Origin: Plazaster borealis
Lineage: Eukaryota; Echinodermata; Asteroidea; Forcipulatida; Labidiasteridae
Direction: 5' to 3'
NCBI GenBank assembly: GCA_021014325.1
Contig: CM037475.1
Coordinates: forward strand, 3,627,001 to 3,691,000
DNA: 64,000 bases
The notes beneath the pieces were generated by a model. The model saw only the letters and a list, made by a program, of their open reading frames with translations, had not been told where the DNA came from and searched no databases. This document shows positions 33,097 to 44,120 of this stretch, piece by piece (the first letter of the stretch is position 1; each line of letters starts with the position of its first letter). Both the position numbers and the translations under genes were made by a program.

Positions 33097-36000
33097 CTAT
33101 TGCACAAGAAAAATACTTAACGTCGAAACCCATAGTTTGACAAATATTATACAGAATTTCGTTTAGTTTTCATATTTGACTGTTTTTACTCGTTTTATTT
33201 GATGGCGGTTTCAGTTTTGGTTTGATCGATCAAAAGAAACTTGTGTACATCACACAAATTTTAACCCTAAAAATTCCATCCGGCTACAAAAATAAATACT
33301 CGAAATACCTGATATATCTGGGAAAATCAATTAATTATTATCTTATTTCCACCAGGATAAACAAACAAAACATGTCTGCGTGAGGGTTTACAAGTACGCA
33401 TGTAAACAATCGGACATAAAATAGGACGTAGTTTGGGAGCAATACAGCAAGGGGCCGTGTGCAAAATGTTTTGGTGATCAAGCCCTAGAAATTGTTGGAT
33501 TTTTAACAAGCTGAATACGCTAATCAATTAAGCCCCGCCCCTTGACGAACTGACCAATCACGACCGCGACTGACTATGGTCCGACAGAGATCGTTCCATG
33601 CGTGTGCGTGCGTGCGAAACGCGGCTGGGATTGGTCAATAAGAAAAGGGGCGGGGCTTAATGGATCTGGTCTATTCTTACTATGCCTGATTCGATCTGCT
33701 GGGAAAGCCACTCCCACAGCTTCTCGCACGGCAACATGGCGATCAGCAGGTAAAACGGCTCCATGTCTGTAGCCACTTTCTGCTCGAAGTCGGAGTAGTA
33801 GGCTGCGGCGGTTCCCATGGCAATCCCGTTCGGATTCTTGACGTGCCACTGTTTGAACATTGTCTCCGTGTACCTTCAAATACAATCATGAGCATACACG
33901 CTAAATACAGGTTGGTTGAAAATAACCAATATATAGACGAACTTCAAATTTAAGAAAATAGCACAAAATAATCTGCGCACTTCCGGGTTTTGAAAGCGAG
34001 GTTCTCAGTGTTAAGTAAACAACTTACTATGCTGAATATGCACTGTGCTGCCAATTATTGCATGATTCATTCAGGCATAAATTTTGTTAAAAGAACTGTG
34101 AGCTTTGCTTTCAAATCAAAGTGCGCAGACGGCCGGGGCTAATGTGAAATTTGTTTATAAGTAGGATTGGTAGAATTGACCAACCAACTCACTTGGTTTC
34201 ACAGGCACCCAATCCGGTTGAGTACACAGTAAGTTACACTGCTTGAACTTCCGTGTTAAATTAACACCATGCAGAATTTGTGCTGATGCAGTCGTTCATC
34301 AATAGGTACTGTAGGGTGTTTATATAACAACACAGTTTCGGCAGTGTATGAGATGACTGTCTTACTATCGGATTGAACATTTCCCGGGAAGGGGGGGGGG
34401 CAAAAAGTGTATCCTTATCCTCTGGATTTGCCCATGATCATCGATCCCCTCCGCGGGGGTGTGAGAACCTTTCATGAATCAGAGAAGACTAAGACTGCAG
34501 GCAGATCATCGTTTTAGGACGTCGTGCCGATGCAAACTTACTGGTTATATATCCACTGCCGAAGTGGATAAGCTGTATGTTACTCACTCACTCACTCACT
34601 CGATTGATCGATCGCAGTCACTCAATCAGTCGATCAGTCAATCACCCAATCAAGCAATCAATCAAATCTCCACCCACCCACGCCCACAGTATTTTAATCA
34701 AACACTTACGAAGTGTAACTTTTTACACGTGAGGCAATGAATGCCTTTAGGTTTTCATCGTTGGTTCGTTCCCCAGCGATCCCATAGTAGCCAGTGGCAT
34801 TAAAGCAGTACACGGCGTCCTGAACTGTGTAGCCACCTGGTGGATTAAATGTAGGATATACTTTTGTTTATGGTGAAAAAGCGAACGATTGGTTTCAATC
34901 TAAAAGCTCTCTATTTATAAAGATGACAGATCCAATCCTCCTGGGAAATGTTTTCGTCTGAAATGCAGTCATCTTCGCGAAAATTGCATTTTAAGACCAC
35001 AACTTAAACACAGTGGCTTATTTCGATTCCAACGATCGAAACAAGCACAAAATAAAGTGCGCAAAAGCACAGAATGGTTTGTCACTATTTTCTCGTGACC
35101 CGTATATTGGCTTGAGCTCCAACTTTTACGGGTCTGTTATTCAATGCCACATTGTATGAACACTGCCCGTAAATGTTTTGTTCTCTGCCACTGCTATATC
35201 ATACCTTTAAAGTTAACACGCAATGGATATTCAATTCAACTTGTTTACATAAACATGGTGTTTTAAATTCTTAGACAAATCTTTCCATCGGTTTATGCAC
35301 TGTATGTTTGGTTAGTATTACACGGCACTTCTTGTCAAAAGAGCAAAAGAAGAGTACACAAATCAGTCCTTGGCAATTTAACACATTTTTGAATAATTGG
35401 CAACTAAAGCAAAAACAAAACAACAGCAAAATTGTTTACATGAAAGAAAAGTAAAAAATTGAAAACATTCAAAACAAAATCTAGAACAAAGTTTCATGTT
35501 ATTACGTTTGTACAAAAAGCTGTGAGACACTGCTGCTGTGCCTTCACGCTTTGGCCAAGGACAGCATGAAACTGTTCACAAACATCAAACCAAAATGCTT
35601 GTTATTCCCTAATAAGAGATGGAAATTCATACATGGCAAGCAGGCCCGTATCCGGGGGGGGAGGGGGTGCGAATTACCTCCCCCTAAAAAAAACCACCCT
35701 AAAAGGTAAACTATTTTCATGTTTAAATATCCTATTATAAATGTAAAGAATAATTATTTGCAATTATGGCAAGTACGTAGGTCTAATTGCAAAATCTAAA
35801 TATTCGTGATGTGGCAAATGTTTATATTCTTGAGCCACATAGCACTGTACACAGAACATGTCATTTTTTCACATTGACTTTGTGAAGGTTACATGTTTAC
35901 CCCCTATGCACTTGTACAAAACATTGATTTACATCACCAAGGTCACACTATTTTTTTGTGCACTCTGGGAAATCGTATTATACCCGGGGTATGAAGCTAT

Positions 36001-39000
36001 TTTCTCATCATTATCAAGCCTAATACCCCTCAGAGGGTCTAGGGATGCTTATTACCTATAAAAAGTGGAATAGGCTTGCTCTTTGTTCCCCTATAGGCCT
36101 TCGATATGTACAGCGTTCATAACCAGCTGAATTACCATGAAGCCCCGCCCCCTTTTCCTTCAAACACACAAGCCTATGGCCCAAAATACACAAGCCCTGG
36201 CAGAAAGTCCCCCCCCCCCCTCTGCATTCCCCCGCTCACTTGTGATGTCTACAAGCTGCTTTATGGTTGTTTTCTGAATCAAAGCCACAAGACCACAACA
36301 CCCCTGGGTGCACTGAAACAGTCATCGTGTACAAAAGCATTGCATGAGTTGGTTTCGTCATGTGACGTCGCCAGTGATATGTGAACGACGTCATCAGTCA
36401 TGTGTTCGGCTTGCACCAATAGGGTTGGTGCAAGGTGCAAGTTCGCGCCACGAGAAGTCAGGTGAACTCTGGTTGGTGCGGTAGTTGTAGTTCAGTTGGG
36501 CTAGTTGCCCGTAACTTTAAAGAAGTTAGTGAGTTTATGTATGGCTTTCAGGAAAGCGAGATATAAATCTGCTGTTTTGGGTTGCAGGGATCCGAGTGCA
36601 GCAAGTATAGTAAGTATATGAGAGTTATTCATTACTTTGTGTAAATTGGGAGTAATATTGAGGGTAAAAGGAGCCTGTGGAGTGTTGTAATATGCACGAA
36701 GTACATGTCATAACCTGTTCATCATATGTGAACGTGTAGTTGATGCACGTTGGTAATAAAGCATGTGCAAACATGGCGACCCGCATGACAGTTGACACTG
36801 GTGAGTCCGTTCCAATTACTATTCTCTAATCTCATGAACCCGAGTAACAAACATAACATGGTGGCAGCGGTTGGTTAAAAAATAGCCAGCGGTAGTTTAC
36901 ACGGACAAATAACGTCGTCATTTTGCATTTCGCTTCAGTTATAAGACTCTAAACTTTGTGTAGATTTAACGATTATCACAGACTCTGTACACCGCTGTAT
37001 ACACGTATACACGTAGACGGGATCACGATGGCACAATCTCCGTCGATGGGGGCGCTTGTTAGCGCTGCGCTGATCGGTCGTCTTGACATGTACGACCAGA
37101 TAGAAGACATCCGTAACTATATAGAGAGGCTCGACCTGTATTTTACGGCTAATGATATCCCTACATCTAAGCAGACAGCTGTGCTTTTGAGTGCAGTGGG
37201 CCCTACTGTGTACAAGACAGTCAAAAGTTTAGCTGAGCCTATTCCAGTTTCTGAGAAGAGCTACAAGGAGGTCTGTGACATGCTCACATCTCACTATGGG
37301 CCAAGACGTCTTGTTATTGCAGAGCGTTTTCGGTTCTACAAACGGGACCAACAATCAGAAGAGACAGTTGCTCAATATGCAGTTTCACTCCAGAATTTGG
37401 CCAGTCCATGCAAGTTTGGATCCTTTCTGGATGACGCACTGCGTGATCGCCTCGTCTGTGGAATTCGCAGCGAATATGTCCAGAAACACCTCTTGACCAA
37501 AGATGGTTTGACTTTTCAGAAAGTACTAGAGGTTGCCAAGACCCTTGAGACTGCTACCAAAGATCTCCGAGAGATAAAAGGTTCCCATCACACAGCAGCA
37601 GCTGTTCAAGCAGTCAGACCCAAACCGCAACAGAGGTCATTCACCCGAAGATCACTGACACCTGGTCAGAAAAAGTCGACATGCGGTAACTGTGGACGTG
37701 ATTCCAGTCATACATCATGCCCAGCTAAGGGTCAGAAATGCAACTCATGTCACAGGACTGGTCATTACGCAAAAGTTTGTAGATCGAAGTCCAGAAAGCT
37801 ACATGCTGTCACTGCTCCACAAGAGTCTGATGATGATAGTGAATTCTTCATCGGGTCAGTCCATCGAAGCAATGATGACCAACCACATGAATCGTGGTAC
37901 CAGACCGTCAACGTTCAAGGCCAGACGGTGAAGTTCATGCTTGACACAGGGTCAGATGTTAACATTCTACCTCTGCATGTTTACGACACCCTCCAGCTGC
38001 ACAACCCAAATTTGCAGCCGACTACAACAACTCGCCTATGTGGTTACTTTGGTGGGAACACCACACCTAGGGGACAGAAGAAGCTCTCTTGTGAGGTGAA
38101 GGGCAAGCACCATGTGTTAACATTTCTTGTCATTGATGATGGTCAACCCATTCTCGGGAAATCAGCCTGCTCAACCCTTGGTTTGGTGAAGCGCATTTAT
38201 GTGCTGAGCGACGACAGCGTCTTTGAAGGAGCAGGCTGTCTACAAGGTCCCCCGGTGAAAATCCAGTTGAAAGAGGAAACTTCTCCACACTGTGTGCATG
38301 CACCTCGCCGTATACCGTTACCAATGCTTCCCAAGCTTAAGTCAGAGTTGGAGAAGATGGTGAAACACGACATAATCACACGCATCACCACCCCTACTGA
38401 TTGGTGTGCCCCGATTGTCATAGCCCCTAAGAAGAATGGAAACATCCGTGTGTGTGTCGACCTACGACAACTGAATAAGGCTGTGGCACGAGAACAGTTT
38501 TCGATTCCAACCATGGAAGAAGTGTTAGGCAAGATTGCTGGAGCACAGATATTCTCCGTCCTTGATGCAAAACACGGTTTTTGGCAGGTCCCCCTTCATG
38601 TTGACAGTCAACACCTGACCACTTTCATCACACCTTTTGGCAGGTTTTGTTTCAAGCGCCTTCCATTTGGTATCACTTCAGCGCCCGAGCTGTACCAGAG
38701 AATTATGAGCGATCTACTGGTAGATTTGCCGGGAGTAGTCGTCTATATGGATGATGTCCTCGTCACAGGCAAAACGCAGGAAGAACATGACAAGCGTCTA
38801 CATCATGTCCTGCATGTCCTACATGGTGCTGGATTGAGGTTGAACAAAGAGAAATGTAAAATCTCACAGGAACAAGTTCACTTTCTCGGACACCGACTTG
38901 GTAAAGATGGCATTAGCCCGGATCCTGCCAAGATCGAAGCAATCATACAGATGGCTCCACCGACAACAAAGGAAGAGGTCAAACGACTGATGGGGATGGT

Positions 39001-42000
39001 CAATTGGCTCTCTCGCTTCATACCTCATGCCGCTACTGTTGCAGCTCCAATCAACGACTTGATGAAAGACAACACTGAATGGACATGGGGCCCATCTCAA
39101 CGCAATGCATTCAGACAGCTGAAGACACTTCTCACTACGGCACCCACTCTTGCATTTTATGATCCATCCAAGCCTACGATGGTCAGTGCTGACGCAAGCA
39201 GTTACGGCATTGGAGGCTACATCCTTCAGCAGCAGGAAGATAACTCCTGGAGGCCAATCGCATATTGCTCTCGAAGTTTGACTCCTGCAGAACGACGATA
39301 TGCACAAATCGAAAAGGAGTTACTCGCCACTGTCTGGTCATGTGACAGGTTTTATGTTTACCTGAGAGGGCTGAAAGTACTGATCCAGACAGATCACAAG
39401 CCACTTGTGCCGCTTATCAATAACAAAGATTTGTGTGATGCACCCCTACGATGTCAGCGTTTGCTAATGAGGCTCATGAAATACCATTGTTTTGCAGAGT
39501 ATGTACCTGGCAAGTCCCTGGTAATAGCTGACGCGCTGTCCCGAGCTCCGCTTCAGAGAGGAAAATCCTTGGAAATCCCGGATGATCTTGAAAGCGAGAT
39601 TGAAGCTCATGTTTGTATGATTACTACCCACTGGCAAGCGTCTGATGCTAAGCTAGCAGAAATAGCCTCAGCAACCAGTCAAGATGCTACTCTGACTGCA
39701 GTGACTGCATACGTGAAAGCTGGTTGGCCAAAGTATGTGAAAGACATCGAACCTGAGCTGAAACGATACTGGGAAGACCAGGACAAGCTCAGTCTAGTTG
39801 ATGGTATCATCACCTATGGGAATCGCATCTTGATACCCCAAAGTATGCGACAAGAGATGCTGCAGAAAATCCACGAGGGACATCAAGGCATCTCAAAAAG
39901 CCGCTTGCGTGCTAATCAAGCTGTGTGGTGGCCTGGTATGAGTGTGGACATTGCCCAGTTTGTTCAGTTGTGCCAACACTGCAGAGACATGCAACCTACA
40001 CAGCGAGCTGAACCATTGATTTCTACACCACTCCCTCAGCGACCTTGGCAGCGGATTGCCTGCGACCTTGCAGAAGTGAAGGGAAAGATGTACTTAGTGA
40101 TAGTAGACTACTATTCGAGATGGATAGAGATGCACTATCTTCACAAAACAACAGCCACATCTGTGATTAACTTCATGAAAGCAACGTTTGCTCGATTTGG
40201 AATCCCGGAAGTTGTAGTGACGGATAATGGCCCACAGTTCCTTGGGGAATTCAACCAGTTCGCGAGTGAATACAACTTCAAACACATCACTTCAAGTCCG
40301 CATTACCCACAGTCGAATGGACAGGCGGAAAAGGCTGTACATATTTCCAAGATGATCTTACGTCAGGAAGATCCTGTTCGAGCACTCATGACATATCGCT
40401 CAACCCCTCTACCAAGCCTTGGAGAAAGCCCCGCTAGCCTAATGATGGGAAGAGAGATTCGCACATCCCTTCCAACTCTACCTGGTAATCTCCGTCCAAA
40501 GAAGGTTGCCCACCAGAAGCTGAAAGTCACGGACAGTGCGAATAAGTCAAAGAGCGCGAACACCTTTAACAACAAACATGGTGTGAGAAAGCTTGATGAC
40601 CTGCATCCGGGTGATAAGGTGAAGATCAGAACCAAAGGGAAGTTGAGTCCAGAAGGTGCTGTTATCCGCAAATCTGATACTCCCCGTTCTTACATCGTTA
40701 CTGTCAACGGAACAGAATATCGCAGGAACAGACGACATATCATTCTACTTCCTACATGTAAACCCGATCCAGTCCTTGAGGTCCAGATTCCATCAGACGA
40801 ACCCAAGGATCCCATTCCATTAGAGACCCGACCTACTCGTGTATCGAAGGCACCTGTATGGCACCAAGACTACATCATTTCAAGAAACTAGACTCTAGCA
40901 TACATGCACTTTTTTGATAGTAGATCACCAAACTAGTATTCAAATGAAACTATAATCAAAACAAATGAACACCAGTAATCAGATCCAAGTTTTATTGTTC
41001 AAGTTTTTGATCTGCGTGATTTTACAAATTTGCTGAACTTTGACATTCCGATTGATTCTTGTGTGTTGCGGACAACTCCAGTTCCAGATTACATTGAACA
41101 TTGAACTGAACTCTAATACATCAGAAAGAATTATTCGCTACAATATTGATTATTTTATCAAACTCAATATTTACTCCGGACTGTGCTTCATTTATATTGT
41201 ATAACCAGTTTTGATTCCTTTCTAGAAAAAGGGGAGATGTTGTAATATGCACGAAGTACATGTCATAACCTGTTCATCATATGTGAACGTGTAGTTGATG
41301 CACGTTGGTAATAAAGCATGTGCAAACATGGCGACCCGCATGACAGTTGACACTGGTGAGTCCGTTCCAATTACTATTCTCTAATCTCATGAACCCGAGT
41401 AACAAACATAACATGGAGAAAAAGATTTAGAACAGAGACGTGAGTGTGTTGTTTTCTGTGTGAATTCCGGCAGTATTTGTGCATTTTAGGCAGCGAAGGC
41501 TGGCGATCGTCGTGATAAATACACATGACGATCAGCCGGAGCTAGCTGTACTGCGGTGTAGTTGAACTGGGTTAAGTGCAACGACCCAATGGTTGCCGTC
41601 GCTGTGTGCGAGGCAGACAACCACTGGATTCTGGTAGGACTGTGTAGCGGAGCGGGTCGTGTGTTGTTGCCGGGACCGAGCTGTGTGCTCAAGGCCCAAG
41701 GCATAGGCGTGCAACCGCGGCGTGGTGCTCTGTGTATGTGTTGCCTTTCACTGGTATTGAGTGTTGCTAGGTAGTTGTTTACATAACTTGTAGATAATTT
41801 GGGGTCTCACATTCTAAGTGCTTACAGGCTAGGTTATTTTGCCCAACTTCTGGAGTTGAAGGTGAATGTCAATAAATTACGTTTGAGGTCAAGGTCATTG
41901 TTAAACTGTGTCCTATATGTATGATTATTTTAGGGAACTGTGTGTACTCTGACAGAGAGGTGTACAATCTTTTATAATCGGGCGGTATACTTCCTCCCAA

Positions 42001-43043
42001 ACGAATCTCGTCACTCAGCCTTTTAAGTCCGCTTAGTGACTTTAACTTAGCTAGCAAAGGAAAGGGTCCGAGTTAATAATCATAGACTGGATAACGGTCT
42101 GTGCCCGCCACAATAGGAAAAGAGCTCAGTGCAGACTCTGTACTGAGGTGCTCATGGCAAACTATTGGCCCTATCAAAATGAGCTTCTGCGGTGTTTTTT
42201 GGTGAAGGTGTGATGGGGGGTGACCCAAAAGACGGAATTTTTTTAACATTCATTGCGCGAATTATTAATATTTTAGCAAAAACCTGCACAACAAAATAGT
42301 GAGCTACTCTTACTGCAGGGTAAATTGCCATATTAAATCGCTCCATACAAGGTTTATTTCTTCGAAGTTTCAACAGTTTCATGGTTGCAGGTTATGCAAA
42401 GCGTCAACCCTGAATATAATTTTCAGTTGATGGGTTCCTGCATGTACAAACGGCGAATAACGGAAGAAAACTTTTTTTGGACGAAAAAAAGACACTGCAC
42501 TTTATTTGGTGAAATGGCCTTCTAAAAGATAATAATGATGTATTACGCGAAAGGATTGACAGACATCAGAGCGTCCTGCTCCTAATTTAAAATTTAAAAT
42601 TTATTAAACTAGTAACTTATCGTCGGTGCTCGGTTTGCCATTGTTGATGTCTTTATGAAAGCTCATAACTTATCTAATATTAACAATTTAAGATTTTAAT
42701 TTGAAAAAAGCAAGGACATAGAAGCTTTAAAACATGCCGAATTGTACCAATATATCACCCAATAAAATAACTTACCGTAGTCGGTGGGATCCAGGAGACC
42801 ACTCTTGATGCCCTGGATGAAGGCGGTGTGGAGTGCCTCCTGGGCCTGCGCCTGACAGTTCTCCCACAGCCAGCCGGCTAAGTCCACCTCCTTTACCCCG
42901 TCCGGGGTGTCGACTTTGGTCAACTTTGCCGAGCCCTTGCCCGACTGCAGTAAGTCGGCCACCTTTGACGGCAGGTGTTCGAGCATGGCCGCGGAGCTGC
43001 GCCCACTGCGGACATTTCGGAGGCTTCTCTTCAATACCGGCAT
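32911..43043 (-). CDS. TenA/THI-4-like (thiaminase II, PQQC-fold) protein, four exons
   Basis: Joining exons 43043-42776, 34836-34710, 33873-33681 and 33096-32911 gives 257 aa with consistent phases (1, 0 after a 2-base carry, 0) and donors GTAAGT, GTAAGT, GTAAGA with AG acceptors. TenA-family enzymes are all-helical heme-oxygenase-like proteins that hydrolyse aminopyrimidines or thiamine in vitamin B1 salvage. The sequence shows the family's VQDAVY (Asp96), LLIAMLPCEKLW (Cys181) and QGEVSFF (Glu245), matching the three catalytic positions known from bacterial TenA. No signal peptide is seen, so it is probably cytosolic. The first ~60 residues precede the conserved fold. An in-frame ATG four codons upstream (43055) is an alternative start. 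Intron 1 (34837-42775) holds a complete Ty3-type retrotransposon in opposite orientation. Whether it acts on thiamine, a breakdown product or another amine is not shown. Confidence 0.88.
33533..33656. mobile_element. TTAA-flanked MITE, GCCCCGCCCC ends, in TenA intron 3
   Basis: A 124-bp element with inverted ends GCCCCGCCCCTT and AAGGGGCGGGGC that continue imperfectly through TGACCAATC. TTAA lies at 33529-33532 and 33657-33660. A partial copy is in the inverted segment at 31880-31985. Confidence 0.75.
33681..33873 (-). CDS. TenA-like gene, exon 3
   Basis: 193 bases with acceptor TTTGAAG and donor GTAAGA. Codes for the end of codon 132 through IESGI (residue 196). Contains MLPCEKLWEW with the predicted catalytic Cys181. 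Part of this exon is copied in inverse orientation at 31831. Confidence 0.88.
34237..34346. mobile_element. Small MITE, CACTGC ends, in TenA intron 2
   Basis: A 110-bp element bounded by CACTGC and GCAGTG with TA on both sides. GTGTTAAATTAACACC near the left end recalls the larger element at 63716-63935. Confidence 0.55.
34710..34836 (-). CDS. TenA-like gene, exon 2
   Basis: 127 bases with acceptor CCACCAG and donor GTAAGT. Completes codon 90 (Gly) and codes for GYTVQDAVYCF through KSYT plus two bases. Contains the predicted catalytic Asp96 in VQD. Confidence 0.88.
34840..36677. other. Intron 1 of TenA-like gene, part left of the retrotransposon
   Basis: AT-rich with G- and C-runs near 35660 and 36210. 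No further exon of the gene or other coding sequence is recognised. CCGTATCCGGGGG at 35648 resembles one end of the CAGGGGCGTATCC element. Confidence 0.5.
36683..36858 (+). repeat. 5' LTR
   Basis: 176 bp, TG...CA ends, containing GGTAATAAAGCATG as a possible polyadenylation signal. Unusually short for a Ty3-type element. Confidence 0.97.
36859..36876 (+). promoter_or_regulatory. Primer binding site
   Basis: TGGTGGCAGCGGTTGG directly follows the 5' LTR. The TGG start matches the complement of a tRNA 3' CCA end. Which tRNA is not determined. Confidence 0.7.
37028..40891 (+). CDS. Gag-Pol polyprotein of Ty3-type retrotransposon
   Basis: The frame is open from 36956 (1311 codons), and the ATG at 37028 (1287 aa) is preferred because the leader before it looks non-coding. 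Residue numbers here count from 36956. A retrotransposon Gag domain is followed by two zinc-knuckle-like motifs (CGNC at 243; CNSCHRTGHYAKVC at 262), protease DTGSD at 330, reverse transcriptase YMDD at 597-600, RNase H with SADASSYGIGG (Asp746), integrase HHCC zinc finger from H973, and the catalytic triad Asp1037, Asp1090 and Glu1125 (TDNGPQF, PQSNGQAE). Gag and Pol are fused in one frame without a frameshift or stop. The integrase and fused layout resemble the K02A2.6-like elements common in invertebrates. All catalytic residues are present, so it is probably functional. Confidence 0.97.
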   Translation: MAQSPSMGALVSAALIGRLDMYDQIEDIRNYIERLDLYFTANDIPTSKQTAVLLSAVGPTVYKTVKSLAEPIPVSEKSYKEVCDMLTSHYGPRRLVIAERFRFYKRDQQSEETVAQYAVSLQNLASPCKFGSFLDDALRDRLVCGIRSEYVQKHLLTKDGLTFQKVLEVAKTLETATKDLREIKGSHHTAAAVQAVRPKPQQRSFTRRSLTPGQKKSTCGNCGRDSSHTSCPAKGQKCNSCHRTGHYAKVCRSKSRKLHAVTAPQESDDDSEFFIGSVHRSNDDQPHESWYQTVNVQGQTVKFMLDTGSDVNILPLHVYDTLQLHNPNLQPTTTTRLCGYFGGNTTPRGQKKLSCEVKGKHHVLTFLVIDDGQPILGKSACSTLGLVKRIYVLSDDSVFEGAGCLQGPPVKIQLKEETSPHCVHAPRRIPLPMLPKLKSELEKMVKHDIITRITTPTDWCAPIVIAPKKNGNIRVCVDLRQLNKAVAREQFSIPTMEEVLGKIAGAQIFSVLDAKHGFWQVPLHVDSQHLTTFITPFGRFCFKRLPFGITSAPELYQRIMSDLLVDLPGVVVYMDDVLVTGKTQEEHDKRLHHVLHVLHGAGLRLNKEKCKISQEQVHFLGHRLGKDGISPDPAKIEAIIQMAPPTTKEEVKRLMGMVNWLSRFIPHAATVAAPINDLMKDNTEWTWGPSQRNAFRQLKTLLTTAPTLAFYDPSKPTMVSADASSYGIGGYILQQQEDNSWRPIAYCSRSLTPAERRYAQIEKELLATVWSCDRFYVYLRGLKVLIQTDHKPLVPLINNKDLCDAPLRCQRLLMRLMKYHCFAEYVPGKSLVIADALSRAPLQRGKSLEIPDDLESEIEAHVCMITTHWQASDAKLAEIASATSQDATLTAVTAYVKAGWPKYVKDIEPELKRYWEDQDKLSLVDGIITYGNRILIPQSMRQEMLQKIHEGHQGISKSRLRANQAVWWPGMSVDIAQFVQLCQHCRDMQPTQRAEPLISTPLPQRPWQRIACDLAEVKGKMYLVIVDYYSRWIEMHYLHKTTATSVINFMKATFARFGIPEVVVTDNGPQFLGEFNQFASEYNFKHITSSPHYPQSNGQAEKAVHISKMILRQEDPVRALMTYRSTPLPSLGESPASLMMGREIRTSLPTLPGNLRPKKVAHQKLKVTDSANKSKSANTFNNKHGVRKLDDLHPGDKVKIRTKGKLSPEGAVIRKSDTPRSYIVTVNGTEYRRNRRHIILLPTCKPDPVLEVQIPSDEPKDPIPLETRPTRVSKAPVWHQDYIISRN
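41226..41237 (+). promoter_or_regulatory. Polypurine tract
   Basis: AAAAAGGGGAGA directly before the 3' LTR, the usual primer site for plus-strand DNA synthesis. Confidence 0.9.
41238..41413 (+). repeat. 3' LTR
   Basis: 176 bp, identical to the 5' LTR on reading. Followed by target duplication TGGAG. Confidence 0.97.
41419..42775. other. Intron 1 of TenA-like gene, part right of the retrotransposon
   Basis: GC-rich near 41480-41760, then AT-rich. No exon recognised. The GC-rich portion has a 70-codon plus-strand frame without a domain. Confidence 0.45.
42776..43043 (-). CDS. TenA-like gene, exon 1
   Basis: Codes for residues 1-89 plus one base of codon 90 (starts MPVLKRSLRN, ends LLDPTDY). 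The exon ends CTACG before the donor GTAAGT. The C-terminal half already contains the family's helix with ALHTAFIQGI. GC content is raised relative to the flanking DNA. Confidence 0.85.
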
Positions 43044-43055
43044 GTTTTGGATCAT

Positions 43056-44120
43056 ATAATACTCCAACCTTTTAGGTTGTTTATTCTTGAAGGCCTGTTA
43101 GCGCAACCACAACCCAAGAGCATCGACTGTGCGGTATCTGCTATGATTCAAACCGTATGGGTCTGATTGCAGCGAAGATTGCGGAGCACTAACAAACGGT
43201 CAGGTTTTAGTGACACTAGCTTATAAAATGAGAACGTGCCAATAAAATGGTTGACTACCCCAACCCGGATTTCCTGGAAAATTGATCTCGTTCATATACC
43301 GGGGTTCTCCCCAAACTGTTCCCTTTCTTGGCAGTATCCTTGTTATTGAAAGTGAAACTACAAAGTGTGCGGATGTAACGAAGCGTTTCATGGTAATACC
43401 ATCACATTGTTAAAAGTAGGCCCGTTGAAAACACACGAGTAGAAATACAAACAACTTGTTTTCACATGGTGCAGACGCATCTCTGTTCTTTACAACGTCA
43501 CATGGAGGTGGGTTTGAAAGGCACTCAGCATTTTCCACATGAAACACTACCCGTCGTAAGGGAGACAACACTTTGCAATGCAATTATTATTCTAGTTAAA
43601 ACATTTTAATCATCGGTGATGTTATCTCCAAATCCTAATATGATTCATAACATTTTGTTTTCCTTTTTTAAGATTAAAAAACAATGTCCATAAAATCTTG
43701 AAAAAAGTATTGCACGTTTAATAAAAAATAAAAAATACAATTAAAATAAGTCAAAGATAACATAATTTGTATTCCCTTTTTAAGGGAGTACAATTGCAAT
43801 ACAATATTCTTTAAAATGGATTGGTTTTCACTCTTTGAATACAGCACTGGGAGATTAATTGTAGGTCAATGTTCTTTTTTTCCACAAGCGTTGCAAAGGT
43901 TTTCTAAGAACTCGAGAAAAGAATCAGAAATGAAGTCCTGGAACTGAGACTGAGCAGAGTACCAGGAAGTGTTGTTGCGGCTATAAGAACACGAGCAGCC
44001 ACGTTTATTTCTGCTGGAGGACAACACGTTGAGAGGAGAGGACTAGTCTATAAACTTTGAATGGAAAACAGTTGCAACTCTTGAGAACATTTTTTTTATC
44101 ATTCCTGTAAGATATGCCTC
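43056..44120. other. Upstream region of the TenA-like gene
   Basis: Should hold its promoter and 5' UTR. I do not recognise a TATA box or initiator on the minus strand near the start. No other gene seen. Confidence 0.45.

Larger units (their letters stand above)
36683..41413 (+). mobile_element. Complete Ty3/gypsy-type LTR retrotransposon
   Basis: The 4731-bp element is bounded by two LTRs of 176 bp that I read as identical base for base. Each begins TGTTG and ends ATAACA. Target duplication TGGAG is present at 36678-36682 and 41414-41418. One plus-strand frame codes for Gag, protease, reverse transcriptase, RNase H and integrase in the Ty3 order. No envelope frame. Identical LTRs and an intact frame indicate a very recent, possibly still active, insertion. 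It lies antisense in intron 1 of the TenA-like gene. Confidence 0.97.

Noticed and set aside
38197..40738. Long minus-strand frames inside the retrotransposon
   Set aside because: They are shadows of the gag-pol coding frame, with no domains of their own.
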